NCBI GenBank assembly: GCA_963794415.1
Contig: CAWCDI010000004.1
Span: 1 to 64,000 of the forward strand
Origin: CAVPTL01 sp963794415
GTDB lineage: Bacteria > Actinomycetota > Thermoleophilia > Gaiellales > JAICJC01
Direction of reading: 5' to 3'
DNA: 64,000 nt
Under the pieces are notes generated by a model that did no database searches, was not told the DNA's origin, and saw nothing but the letters and a program-made list of their open reading frames with translations. Shown here piece after piece: positions 44,155 to 51,900 of the stretch. A program made the translations under genes and the position numbers. Positions within the stretch are counted from its first letter, which is position 1. Every line of letters starts with the position of its first letter.

Positions 44155-44531
44155 CCGAGTCGCAGCGACAGCCGCGCCGGCGGTCGAGCCGGCTGATCGA
44201 CCGCGTCACCGACGTGCTCGGCCATGAGTCCACCTTCGTGGCGGTGGTCGTGCTGGATCTCCTCGTGCTGGTGCTGATCGTCGTGGTCGGCATGGGCGAC
44301 GAGGCCGTGCTCTCGACCACGTCGGTGGTGCTGTCGCTCCTCACGCTGATCCTCGTCTGCGCGATCCAGCACACCTCCAGCCGCGAGTCGCGGGCGCTCA
44401 ACCTCAAGCTGGACGAGCTGATCCGCGTCTCGGGCGCGCGGAACGAGCTGATCGGCGCGGAGGACGAGTCACACCGCCAGCTGGACGTGCGCCGCGAGCA
44501 GCTGCGCGAGGAGGAGCTCGGGCTGAGCTAG
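44151..44531 (+). CDS. Low-affinity iron permease-family protein
   Basis: 126 residues with GTG start overlapping the YihY stop. Two membrane helices (FVAVVVLDLLVLVLIVVV, VVLSLLTLILVCAIQHTSSR) then SRESRALNLKLDELIRVSGA-RNELIGAED. This Q-H/N-x-x-x-R-D-x-x-A-x-x-LKLDELI end is diagnostic of the bacterial PF04120 family. Real transport activity of these short bacterial members is doubtful. Shares CTAG stop bases with the convergent epimerase. Confidence 0.8.
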   Translation: MTESQRQPRRRSSRLIDRVTDVLGHESTFVAVVVLDLLVLVLIVVVGMGDEAVLSTTSVVLSLLTLILVCAIQHTSSRESRALNLKLDELIRVSGARNELIGAEDESHRQLDVRREQLREEELGLS

Positions 44532-45523
44532 GGCCGCCCGGCGCTCGGGCGGTAGAGGTCGTCGGCCTGGTCGCGCACGCCTGCGAGCACGTCGTGCAGC
44601 GCATCGGTACCCGGGTGCTTCGGCGTCCAGCCAAGCTCGCCGTGGGCCCGCGAGCAGTCCATGACGGGCGAGCCGAGCGCCATGTCGAACCAGCCCGGGT
44701 CGGTCGGCTGGAGGTGCGCCTTCCACGCCGCGCTCATGCCGGCCCGCATCACCGCCGGCGGCACCTGCACCACGCGCGCGCCGAACTCCCGCGCCACCAC
44801 GCTTGCGTCGATCACGGGATCGGCCGCCACGTTGAACGCCCCGCGCACCTCACTGAACACCGCCGCCACGTAGGCGGCCGCGACATCGTCGGTGTGCACC
44901 GCCTGCAGCGCGAGGCCACGCGGCAGCGGCACCGCCGGCAGCCGCGAGGGCACCATCCGCCGGTTGATCCACGAGCCCAGGAAGTACCCCGTCACCTCGG
45001 CGCCCGCTCCGCGCTTGAAGATGAGGCTCGGCCGCAGCCGCACCACGCGCACCTGGGGCTGGCGCGACTCGAACCGGTCGAGCATGTGCTCGCACGTCGC
45101 CTTGTCGCGCGAGTAGGAGCAGGTCGAGATGCCCTCCCGCGGCCACGTCTCGTCCACCGGTGCGCGGCCGCGGCCGGGCGAGTACACCCCCACCGACGAC
45201 GCGTGCACCAGCACCGGCACGCCCGCCGCCGCCACCGCCTCGAACACGCGCTCGCTGCCGAAGACGTTCACCGAGGCGAGCGTGTCGGGCCGGTGCGACG
45301 GCTGGATGAGCCAGGCCAGGTGGATCACCGCGTCGGCGCCGCGAAACGCCGTGACCAGGTCGTGGCGGCGCACGTCGGCCGCGAGCCACTCCACCTTCGG
45401 GAGCGCTTCCGCCGGCGCGTGGCGCGCGATGCCGAGCACCTCGTCGACCCGGTCGTCGGCCGCGAGCGCGGCGACCACGGAGCTCCCGACGTTGCCGGTC
45501 GCCCCGGTGACGGCAACCCTCAC
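44528..45523 (-). CDS. NAD-dependent epimerase/dehydratase (extended SDR)
   Basis: 331 residues, GTG start overlapping the ADH stop. MRVAVTGATGNVGSSVVAAL is the NAD(P)-binding GxxGxxG. WLAADVRRHDLVTAF, VIHLAWLIQPSHRPDTLASV-NVFG, HASSVGVYSPGRG and an S-Y-S-R-D-K motif (active-site Tyr/Lys in Y-x-x-x-K form) follow. The C-terminal substrate lobe has LQAVHTDDVAAAYVAAV. Substrate likely a sugar nucleotide or other small carbonyl. Coupled to the zinc ADH, so both may handle the same metabolite. Confidence 0.88.
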   Translation of the reverse strand: MRVAVTGATGNVGSSVVAALAADDRVDEVLGIARHAPAEALPKVEWLAADVRRHDLVTAFRGADAVIHLAWLIQPSHRPDTLASVNVFGSERVFEAVAAAGVPVLVHASSVGVYSPGRGRAPVDETWPREGISTCSYSRDKATCEHMLDRFESRQPQVRVVRLRPSLIFKRGAGAEVTGYFLGSWINRRMVPSRLPAVPLPRGLALQAVHTDDVAAAYVAAVFSEVRGAFNVAADPVIDASVVAREFGARVVQVPPAVMRAGMSAAWKAHLQPTDPGWFDMALGSPVMDCSRAHGELGWTPKHPGTDALHDVLAGVRDQADDLYRPSAGRP

Positions 45524-46698
45524 GGCTGGAGCACCATCTTGATGGCGCCGTCCTGCTTCTTCTGGAACGTCTCGTAGGCCTTCGGCGCCTCGGCCAGCGG
45601 CATCACGTGGGTCGCCAGATCCTCCACGCCGAGCGGATCGTCGTCGTCCTCCACCAGCGGCATCAGGTCGCCGATCCAGCGCTTCACGTGGGCCTGGCCC
45701 ATGCGGATCTGCAGGCCCTTGTCGAAGATCTGGAGCATCGGCAGCGGGTCGGTCATGCCGCCGTAGACGCCCGAGATCGAGACCGTGCCACCGCGCCGCA
45801 CCGCATCGAAGCAGGCGGTGAGCGCCGACAGCCGGTCGACCCCGACCCGCTGCATCACGCCCTGGGCAGCCGCGTCGGGCAGCATCCCCGTGAGCGTCTG
45901 CATCAGCTTCACCACCGGCGCGCCGTGCGCCTCCATGCCCACCGCGTCGATGGCCGCATCGGGCCCGCGGCCGTCGGTCAGCTCGCGCAGCCGGTCTGCG
46001 ACGTCGTCGGTGAGGTCGAGCACCTCGATCCCGTGGCGCCTGGCCATCTCGCGCCGCTCCACGACCGGATCGATCCCGAACACCCGCGCGCCCTTGTACG
46101 CCGCGATGCGCGTCGCCATCTGGCCGATGGGCCCGAGCCCGAACACCGCGACGGTGCCGTTTCGCCGCGGCAGGTCGGCGTACTGCACGGCCTGCCACGC
46201 GGTGGGGAGCACGTCGGAGAGGTAGAGGAAGCGCGTGTCGGGCGGCCCTTCGGCCACCTTGATCGGCCCGAACTGGGCCTGCGGCACGCGCAGGTACTCG
46301 GCCTGGCCGCCCGGCACCTGGCCGTAGAGCTTCGTGTAGCCGAGGAGCGAGGCGCCCGTGCCCTGATCGCGGTTCTGGGTGGTCTCGCACTGGGCGAAGA
46401 GCTTCTGGTCGCACATCCAGCAGTGGCCGCACGAGATGTTGAAGGGGATCACCACGCGGTCGCCCGCCTTGATGTCCTTCACCTCCGCGCCGACCTCCTC
46501 GACGATGCCCATCGGCTCGTGGCCGAGCACGTCGCCCACGTCCAGGAACGGGCCGAGCACCTCGTAGAGATGCAGATCCGAGCCGCAGATCGCGGTCGAG
46601 GTGATCTTGATGATCGCGTCCGTCGGTGCCTCGATCTTCGGATCGGGCACCGAGTCCACCCGAACGTCCCTGCGCCCATGCCATGTGACTGCCTTCAT
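45520..46698 (-). CDS. Zinc-dependent alcohol dehydrogenase (glutathione-independent FDH-like)
   Basis: 392 residues from ATG 46698 (MKAVTWHGRRDVRVDSVPDP). Catalytic zinc: TAICGSDLHLYE and GHEPMGIVEEVG. Structural zinc: CGHCWMCDQKLFAQCE. Cofactor fold: VAVFGLGPIGQMATRI. Long version with HPxG-like loop ALTACFDAVRRGGTVSISGV and a late EDDDDPLGVEDLATHVMPL. This resembles medium-chain dehydrogenases annotated as formaldehyde dehydrogenase-like, acting on alcohols or aldehydes with NAD(P). Confidence 0.9.
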   Translation of the reverse strand: MKAVTWHGRRDVRVDSVPDPKIEAPTDAIIKITSTAICGSDLHLYEVLGPFLDVGDVLGHEPMGIVEEVGAEVKDIKAGDRVVIPFNISCGHCWMCDQKLFAQCETTQNRDQGTGASLLGYTKLYGQVPGGQAEYLRVPQAQFGPIKVAEGPPDTRFLYLSDVLPTAWQAVQYADLPRRNGTVAVFGLGPIGQMATRIAAYKGARVFGIDPVVERREMARRHGIEVLDLTDDVADRLRELTDGRGPDAAIDAVGMEAHGAPVVKLMQTLTGMLPDAAAQGVMQRVGVDRLSALTACFDAVRRGGTVSISGVYGGMTDPLPMLQIFDKGLQIRMGQAHVKRWIGDLMPLVEDDDDPLGVEDLATHVMPLAEAPKAYETFQKKQDGAIKMVLQP

Positions 46699-46749
46699 GC
46701 TGCCCCCATCCCGGTCGGTGAGACTCCCCGATACCCCCGGAGCCCCGTG

Positions 46750-46774
46750 GTTACGCGTGCGGGGGCGCGGGTAC
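46750..46774 (+). promoter_or_regulatory. SigB-like promoter before PRC-barrel gene
   Basis: GTTACG (46750-46755), 13-base spacer, GGGTAC (46769-46774), 40 bases before the ATG at 46814. The spacing and -10 are identical to the holin-X promoter. Located in the divergent region with the ADH gene. Confidence 0.55.
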
Positions 46775-46813
46775 TGTCGGCGGAGGGAAACGACCGCAAG
46801 GAAGTGATCTGGT

Positions 46814-47227
46814 ATGGGCGTGCCACCTGGCGACATGTTCGGGATGTGGAACTTCCGCGATCCCGAGTGGGGCTATAACGACGACCATCCGCAGGGCGAG
46901 CACGCGGTCGATGACTCGCAGAGCCCGCACGTGCGGAGCATCGTGGGGTTCTCGGTGCAGGCCTCCGACGGCGGCATCGGCAAGATCGATGAGGCGACCT
47001 ACGAGGCGGGCAAGAGCCGCCTGGTGGTCGATACCGGGCCGTGGATCTTCGGCAAGAAGGTGATGCTGCCGGCGGGCGTCGTGGAGGAGATCGACTGGGA
47101 CACGCAGATCGTGCTGGTCAAGCGCACGAAGGAGCAGATCCGAAACGCGCCGGAGTGGGACGAGGACTCCGACGAGTACCGCGGGCGGCTGACTGCGTAC
47201 TACGCCGATCACGAGGACGAGCTCTAG
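46814..47227 (+). CDS. PRC-barrel domain protein
   Basis: 137 residues. Short N-terminal leader (MGVPPGDMFGMWNFRDPEW) then the PRC barrel: SIVGFSVQASDGGIGKIDEA, LVVDTGPWIFGKKVMLPAGV and EEIDWDTQIVLVKRTKEQIR. The acidic C-terminus (WDEDSDEYRGRL, ADHEDEL) is common in actinobacterial stress members. PRC barrels are small beta modules in RNA processing (RimM) or photosynthetic reaction centres. Here probably a general stress protein, given the SigB-like promoter. Confidence 0.82.
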   Translation: MGVPPGDMFGMWNFRDPEWGYNDDHPQGEHAVDDSQSPHVRSIVGFSVQASDGGIGKIDEATYEAGKSRLVVDTGPWIFGKKVMLPAGVVEEIDWDTQIVLVKRTKEQIRNAPEWDEDSDEYRGRLTAYYADHEDEL

Positions 47228-47253
47228 GTGGAGCTGGGCCGGCCGGCGTCAGG

Positions 47254-47787
47254 TCAGGCGAATGGCGGCGGCGGCGGCACTGAGGTCTCGCGCGGGATAT
47301 CGGGGTAGGCCTCTGCGCCGTCGCTCGTCGTGCGGCTGACGCTGACCCCGTGCCTCGCCGCGGTCTCGTCCGCGATCCACGAGACGTGGCGGCTGGGGTC
47401 CGGGCTGCCGAACATCAGGATCACGCACGGGGCGCTGCCGGCTCCGACGGTGATGTGCGCGGTGCCCGGCGGTGAGTGCAGGTAGTCCCACTGCCGCATG
47501 GTGCGCTCCTCGCCCTCGACCACGGCGAGGCACTCGCCGCTCAGCACGAGGAAGCCCTCCTGGGCGTCCTCGGAGTGGTAGTAGCCGTTGCTCTCGCCGG
47601 CCTCGAGGACGTGGATGTGCACGCCGCTGCCCGGCTCACCGGCGGGCCGCGCGGCGAAGTCGAAGCCGCGCCACGTGCCGAAGCCCGGCACGGTCTCCCA
47701 GGCCATCTCGCCGAGGTTCAGGATGAACCAGCCGCCGTCGGCCGGCAGGCTGCCCTGCTCGGTCTGGTTGATGCGGGCTTCGTGCAT
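47254..47787 (-). CDS. Cupin-domain protein
   Basis: 177 residues from ATG 47787 (MHEARINQTEQGSLPADGGW). FNLGEMAWETV-like start, then cupin motif 1 GVHIHVLEAGESNGYYHSED with QEGFLVLSGECLAVVEGEE and motif 2 YLHSPPGTAHITVGAG. Metal ligands H-x-H, E and H are present. A possible metal-binding isomerase/dioxygenase or sensor. Upstream (+ side) it is followed by the 322-base repeat region leading to Ku. Confidence 0.8.
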   Translation of the reverse strand: MHEARINQTEQGSLPADGGWFILNLGEMAWETVPGFGTWRGFDFAARPAGEPGSGVHIHVLEAGESNGYYHSEDAQEGFLVLSGECLAVVEGEERTMRQWDYLHSPPGTAHITVGAGSAPCVILMFGSPDPSRHVSWIADETAARHGVSVSRTTSDGAEAYPDIPRETSVPPPPPFA

Positions 47788-47810
47788 TTCGAGGAATCGT
47801 AACGGCGCGC

Positions 47811-47921
47811 GGTGAATCAACGGTGCCAGGTGTTATTCGGTTCTGGCAGGGGCCTGGAGCCCCGCTTCGAAAAGGCCCGTGAATCAACGGTGCCAGGCAC
47901 CGTTGATTCAGCCGCCCCGCC
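47811..47921. repeat. REP-like repeat unit, copy 1
   Basis: A 111-base unit about 95% identical to 47981-48091. It begins with a half-site (GAATCAACGGTGCCAGG) and ends with a perfect palindrome at 47880-47910: TGAATCAACGGTGCC, one centre base, GGCACCGTTGATTCA (15-bp arms). The GGTGCC-x-GGCACC core is the same as in the terminal repeats of the RAYT element at 53.9-54.7 kb. The 59 bases between copies contain a further GGCAC/GTGCC dyad. This and copy 2 fill the 322-base gap before Ku. Confidence 0.85.
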
Positions 47922-47980
47922 AGGCACGGCGGTGCCGATGGCCACGGGAGCGCTCATCCGGCGGATCGTCACGACCCCGT

Positions 47981-48091
47981 GGTGAATCAGCGGTGCCAGG
48001 TGTTATTTGGTTCTGGGAGCGGCCTGGAGCCCCGTTTCGAAAAGGCCCGTGAATCAACGGTGCCAGGCACCGTTGATTCAGCCGCCCCGCC
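47981..48091. repeat. REP-like repeat unit, copy 2
   Basis: Second copy, five or six mismatches from copy 1, all outside the palindrome arms at 48050-48080, which are identical. It ends 18 bases before the Ku start. A further small hairpin (GCCCCG-CCT-CGGGGC, 48084-48098) overlaps its end. The palindromes would form strong hairpins in the Ku leader if transcription starts upstream. Confidence 0.85.
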
Positions 48092-48109
48092 TCGGGGCAT
48101 GAAACGGCC

Positions 48110-48916
48110 ATGCCACGAGCAATCTGGAAAGGAAGCATCTCCTTCGGCCTGGTGAACGCGCCGGTGGCGATGTACGCAGCCATCCACGAGGAAGACCTCC
48201 ACTTCCACATGATCCACACCAAGGACGAGTCGCCCATCGGCTACGAGAAGCAGTGCAAGAAGGAGGGCAAGGCCGTGCCCGACTCGGAGATCGCCCGCGC
48301 CTACGAGCTGGACAACGGCTCGATGGTGATCATGGACGACGCCGACTTCGAGGCCGCCAAGGTCGAGGGCTACCACGCCATCACGGTGCTCGACTTCGTC
48401 TCCTACGACGACATCGACCCCATCTACTTCGAGCGCACCTTCTACCTGGGGCCGGCCGACGACGGCGCCGCCGCCCACGTCTACGCGCTCCTCGCCAAGG
48501 CGATGGAGGACTCGGGCCTCGCCGCCATCTGCAACTACATCTTCCACAACCGCGAGCAGCTCGGCTGCCTGCGCGTGCACGACGGCGTGCTCGTCCTCGA
48601 GAAGATGTACTTCGCAAACGAGATCCGCGACCCCGGCGCCGCGAAGCCCAAGGGCCAGCGGATCAAGGCCGAGGAGCTGAAGGCGGCGCGTGAGCTGATC
48701 GACAAGATGGCCGGCACGTTCAAGCCGGAGAAGTACAAGGACAGCTACCGTGCGTTTCTCCTGAAGATCATCAAGAAGAAGGGCAAGGGTGAGAAGATCA
48801 CCGTGCCCGAGCCGAAGAAGCAGGACGACGCGCCCGACCTGATGGCCGCGCTGCAAGCCTCACTGAAGTCATCCAACAAGCGCAAGGCGAAACCCAGAGC
48901 CAAATCGAAGAAGTGA
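48110..48916 (+). CDS. ku: Ku protein (bacterial NHEJ)
   Basis: 268 residues. MPRAIWKGSISFGLVNAPVA is the canonical bacterial Ku start. HFHMIHTKDESPIGYEKQCK, FERTFYLGPADDGAAAHVYA, YALLAKAMEDSGLAAICNYI and MYFANEIRD follow. The basic C-terminal tail (KRKAKPRAKSKK) helps DNA binding. The homodimer binds double-strand ends and recruits LigD. The stop overlaps the ligD GTG (GTGA). No clear Shine-Dalgarno precedes the ATG; a repeat region lies immediately upstream. Confidence 0.95.
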   Translation: MPRAIWKGSISFGLVNAPVAMYAAIHEEDLHFHMIHTKDESPIGYEKQCKKEGKAVPDSEIARAYELDNGSMVIMDDADFEAAKVEGYHAITVLDFVSYDDIDPIYFERTFYLGPADDGAAAHVYALLAKAMEDSGLAAICNYIFHNREQLGCLRVHDGVLVLEKMYFANEIRDPGAAKPKGQRIKAEELKAARELIDKMAGTFKPEKYKDSYRAFLLKIIKKKGKGEKITVPEPKKQDDAPDLMAALQASLKSSNKRKAKPRAKSKK

Positions 48917-50349
48917 CCGACAAGCTCTCCACCTACCGCGGCAAGCGCAAGTTCGACGAGACCAGCGAGCCCGCCGGGAAGCGGCCGGCCAGGCGCGCGT
49001 CGAAGAAGCCGCGGTTCTCCATCCAGGAGCACTCGGCCACCCGCTGGCACTTCGACCTGCGGCTGGAGCGCGACGGTGTGCTGGTGAGCTTCGCGCTCCC
49101 GCGCGGGCTGCCGGCCGACCCCGAGTCCAACCGCAAGGCCGTGCACACCGAGGATCACCCGCTCGAGTACCTCACGTGGGAGGGCACGATCCCCGAGGGC
49201 AGCTACGGCGCCGGCGACATGTCGGTGTATGACCGCGGCACCTACGAGGTGGAGAAGTGGAAGCCCAAGGAGATCATCCTCGAGCTCTCCGGCAAGCGCG
49301 TCTCGGGCAGGTACGCCCTCTTCCAGGCCGGGCACGACGCCAAGGACTGGATGATCCACCGCATGGACGGCGCCGAGGAGCGCGAGCCCTACCCCGAGCA
49401 CGTCACGCCGATGATGGCCCAGCTCGCCGTGCTCCCGCAGGAGGAGGACGACTACGCGTTCGAGGTGAAGTGGGACGGCATGCGGGCGATCGCCTACTCC
49501 GAGCCGGGCCGGCTGCGGATCGAGACGCGGAGCCTGCGCGAGATCACGTCGGGGTTCCCGGAGCTGAACCGCCTCCAGCGCCAGCTGGGCGCGCGGCGCG
49601 CGGTGCTGGACGGCGAGATCGTGGCGATCGGCGACGACGGCCGGCCCAGCTTCCAGCGCCTGCAGGCGCGCATGCACCTCACGGGGCGCTCGGCCATCAC
49701 GCGGATGGCGAAGGAGCACCCCGTCACCTACATGATCTTCGACCTGCTCTACCTGGACGACGAGTCGCTGATGGATCGCAGCTACGACGAGCGCCGAGAG
49801 CTGCTGGAGGGGCTCGGGCTGGACGGCCCCGCCTGGAAGGTGCCGGCGATCCTGGAGGGCGCGGGCGAGGACGTGCTCGAGGCCAGCCGCAAGGCCGGCC
49901 TCGAGGGCATCGTCGCGAAGCGCCGCGACTCCACGTATCAGCCCGGCCATCGCGGTCGCGAGTGGCTGAAGATCAAGAACGTGCTGCGCCAGGAGTTCGT
50001 GATCGCCGGGTTCACGGCGGGCGCGGGGCGGCGCAAGGACACCATCGGCGCGCTCCTGGTGGGCTTCTACCGCGACGGCGGCCTGGTGTACGCCGGCAAG
50101 GTCGGCACCGGGTACTCCGACGCCGACCTCGCGATGCTCGAGAAGCGGCTGCGGCCCCTCACCCGCAAGACGTCACCGTTTGCCGCCGGGACGCCCCCGA
50201 AGGGCGCCACGTTCGTCTCGCCGAAGCTCGTGTGCGAGTGCGGATTTGCCGAGTGGACGTCGCAGGGCCTCCTGCGCCAGCCCACGTTCCTGGCCCTCCG
50301 CGAGGACAAGGCGGCCACCGACGTGGTACGCGAGGAGGTCGCGGGGTGA
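48913..50349 (+). CDS. ligD: LigD phosphoesterase + ATP-dependent DNA ligase domains
   Basis: 478 residues. N-terminal PE domain: RFSIQEHSATRWHFDLRLER (catalytic His region), SFALPRGLP, HPLEYLTWEGTIPEGSYGAG. Ligase domain: YAFEVKWDGMRAI (adenylated Lys in EVKWDG), GEIVAIGDDGRPSF, FDLLYLDD, GLEGIVAKRRDS and WLKIKNVLRQEF, then the OB fold. Covers PE and LIG only. The polymerase domain is a separate downstream gene. Repairs double-strand breaks with Ku. GTG start overlaps ku, and its stop overlaps the POL gene. Confidence 0.94.
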   Translation: MTDKLSTYRGKRKFDETSEPAGKRPARRASKKPRFSIQEHSATRWHFDLRLERDGVLVSFALPRGLPADPESNRKAVHTEDHPLEYLTWEGTIPEGSYGAGDMSVYDRGTYEVEKWKPKEIILELSGKRVSGRYALFQAGHDAKDWMIHRMDGAEEREPYPEHVTPMMAQLAVLPQEEDDYAFEVKWDGMRAIAYSEPGRLRIETRSLREITSGFPELNRLQRQLGARRAVLDGEIVAIGDDGRPSFQRLQARMHLTGRSAITRMAKEHPVTYMIFDLLYLDDESLMDRSYDERRELLEGLGLDGPAWKVPAILEGAGEDVLEASRKAGLEGIVAKRRDSTYQPGHRGREWLKIKNVLRQEFVIAGFTAGAGRRKDTIGALLVGFYRDGGLVYAGKVGTGYSDADLAMLEKRLRPLTRKTSPFAAGTPPKGATFVSPKLVCECGFAEWTSQGLLRQPTFLALREDKAATDVVREEVAG

Positions 50350-51293
50350 CGCGGCTGGCCGCGCTCGTCGAGGCGGGCGAGCGGCGCGACAAGCACCACG
50401 TGGCGATCGAGATCGACGGCCGTGAGCTGGTGCTCTCGAACCTCGACAAGGTGCTCTACCCCGCGGCGGGATTCACCAAGGGCGACGTGATCGACTACTA
50501 CCTGCAGGTGGCGCCGACGATGCTCACGCACCTCGCCCACCGGCCGGTGACCCGCAAGCGGTATCCCAACGGCGTGGACGCGGCAATGTTCTTCGAGAAG
50601 AACGCGCCGAAGCACAAGCCCGACTGGGTGCAGACCGTGCACATCCCGTCGAAGGACCGGCCGGTGGACTACATCGTCTGCTCCGACACGGCCACGCTGG
50701 TGTGGCTCGCGAACCTCGCCGCGCTCGAGCTGCACACGAACCTCGGCTCGGACGAGCATCCCGACCGGCCGCAGTACGTGGTGTTCGACCTCGATCCGGG
50801 GCCGGAGACGACCATCGTCGAGTGCTGCCGGGTGGCGCTGCTCCTGCGCGAGATGTTCAAGCGGCTCGGGCTCGAGAGCGTGTCGAAGTCGAGCGGATCG
50901 AAGGGCCTGCAGCTCTACATCCCGCTGAACGACCCGGAGGCGACCTACGCCTCGACGCGGACGTTCGCCCATACGGTGGCGGAGATGTTCGAGCAGGAGG
51001 CGCCGGAGCTCGTGGTCAGCAAGATGACCAAGGCGATCCGCGGCGGCAAGGTGCTCATCGACTGGTCGCAGAACAACCAGGTGAAGACCACCGTGTGCGT
51101 CTACTCGCTGCGCGCGCGGGAGCAGCCGACGGTCTCGACGCCGGTGACCTGGCGCGAGGTGATCGCGTGTGAGAAGTCGGGCGATCCTGACGAGCTGCGG
51201 TTCACGCACGACCAGGTGCTCGCCCGGATCAAGCGCCGCGGCGACCTGTTCGAGGCCGCCGCCACGCTGGAGCAGTCGCTGCCGGCACTCTGA
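50346..51293 (+). CDS. LigD polymerase/primase (POL) domain protein
   Basis: 315 residues, GTG start. LVLSNLDKVLYPAAGFTKGD, VIDYYLQVAPTMLTHLAHRP, RYPNGVDAAMFFEKNAPKHK, VFDLDPGPETTIVECC (two metal-binding Asp), SKSSGSKGLQLYIPLN and RGGKVLIDWSQNNQVKTTVC match the archaeo-eukaryotic primase fold of LigD-POL. It adds ribonucleotides and fills ends during NHEJ. Together with the PE-LIG gene it equals a LigD split in the order PE-LIG | POL. All three NHEJ genes overlap by four bases. Confidence 0.94.
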   Translation: MTRLAALVEAGERRDKHHVAIEIDGRELVLSNLDKVLYPAAGFTKGDVIDYYLQVAPTMLTHLAHRPVTRKRYPNGVDAAMFFEKNAPKHKPDWVQTVHIPSKDRPVDYIVCSDTATLVWLANLAALELHTNLGSDEHPDRPQYVVFDLDPGPETTIVECCRVALLLREMFKRLGLESVSKSSGSKGLQLYIPLNDPEATYASTRTFAHTVAEMFEQEAPELVVSKMTKAIRGGKVLIDWSQNNQVKTTVCVYSLRAREQPTVSTPVTWREVIACEKSGDPDELRFTHDQVLARIKRRGDLFEAAATLEQSLPAL

Positions 51294-51298
51294 CGCGA

Positions 51299-51330
51299 TG
51301 GTTGAACGGTGCCTGGCACCGGTTATTCAT
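51299..51330. repeat. REP-like palindrome after LigD-POL
   Basis: CGGTGCC-T-GGCACCG (51307-51321) with weaker outer arms (GGTTGAA / TTATTCATC). It shares its core with the repeats at 47.8-48.1 kb and with the RAYT ends. Lies between convergent genes and its TTA/ATTC edge provides the stop codon of the VOC gene (TAA at 51323-51325). A possible bidirectional terminator. Confidence 0.75.
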
Positions 51331-51730
51331 CGACGTGGCAGACCGCCTCCACGTTGTTGCCGTCAGGGTCGAGCACGAAGCCGCCGTAGTAGCCCGTGCT
51401 GTACTCCGGCCGGCGGCCCGGGTCACCCAGGTTGTGGCCGCCCTGCGCGAGCGCAGCCTTGTGGAAGGCGACCACCGCGGCGGCGTCGGGTGCGGTGAAC
51501 GCGATGTGGGCGCCCGTCGTGACGGTGTCCTGGCCGGGCTGCGGCGTGGGCTCGTGGATCGCGAACTCTGCCCCATTACCGTCGCCGTAGCCGACCTCGT
51601 CGCCGCCGTTGGGATCCTTGCGCTCGAACTCGATCCGGAAGCCGAGCGGCCTCAGCGCCGCCTCGTAGAACGCGCGGCTCACGCGCATGTCGGACACGCG
51701 GATGTCTACATGGTCGATCATCGGGCTCAT
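51323..51730 (-). CDS. VOC/glyoxalase-family protein
   Basis: 135 residues from ATG 51730, eight bases after AGGGGAA. MIDHVDIRVSDMRVSRAFYE, AALRPLGFRIEFE, HIAFTAPDAAAVVAFHKAAL, GGFVLDPDGNNVEAVCH. Metal ligands of the VOC fold (H near the start, H in HIAFT, E in NNVEAV) are present. Short single-module members act in antibiotic resistance or as unknown lyases. The 170 bases upstream hold a large GC hairpin. Confidence 0.85.
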   Translation of the reverse strand: MSPMIDHVDIRVSDMRVSRAFYEAALRPLGFRIEFERKDPNGGDEVGYGDGNGAEFAIHEPTPQPGQDTVTTGAHIAFTAPDAAAVVAFHKAALAQGGHNLGDPGRRPEYSTGYYGGFVLDPDGNNVEAVCHVDE

Positions 51731-51821
51731 CGATGGACTTCCCCTCTGGTGGAAATTGTCACGGGCAGAAACTTTCACTCATGAAGTTGACGTGCGCGTC
51801 CGATACTTGAGATACATGCGA

Positions 51822-51891
51822 GCGGCCCCGCGGGCCGGGCGGTGAGGGGCAAGCGCACGAGCTGCCTCGTCCCGGCCCGCGACGGGGCCGC
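51822..51891. terminator. Long nested GC hairpin between LLM and VOC genes
   Basis: GCGGCCCCG (51822-51830) pairs with CGGGGCCGC (51883-51891). Inside it GGGCCGGG (51832-51839) pairs with CCCGGCCC (51871-51878), and GGGGCA pairs weakly with TGCC near the loop. No T-run. Ten bases downstream of the LLM stop on the minus strand and about 90 bases upstream of the VOC start, so it is either the LLM terminator or a structured leader of the VOC gene. Confidence 0.5.
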
Positions 51892-51900
51892 GCGGACGCA

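Noticed and set aside
47811..48091. CRISPR array
   Set aside because: Only two units with a 170-base period and internal palindromes; no regular spacers and no cas genes.
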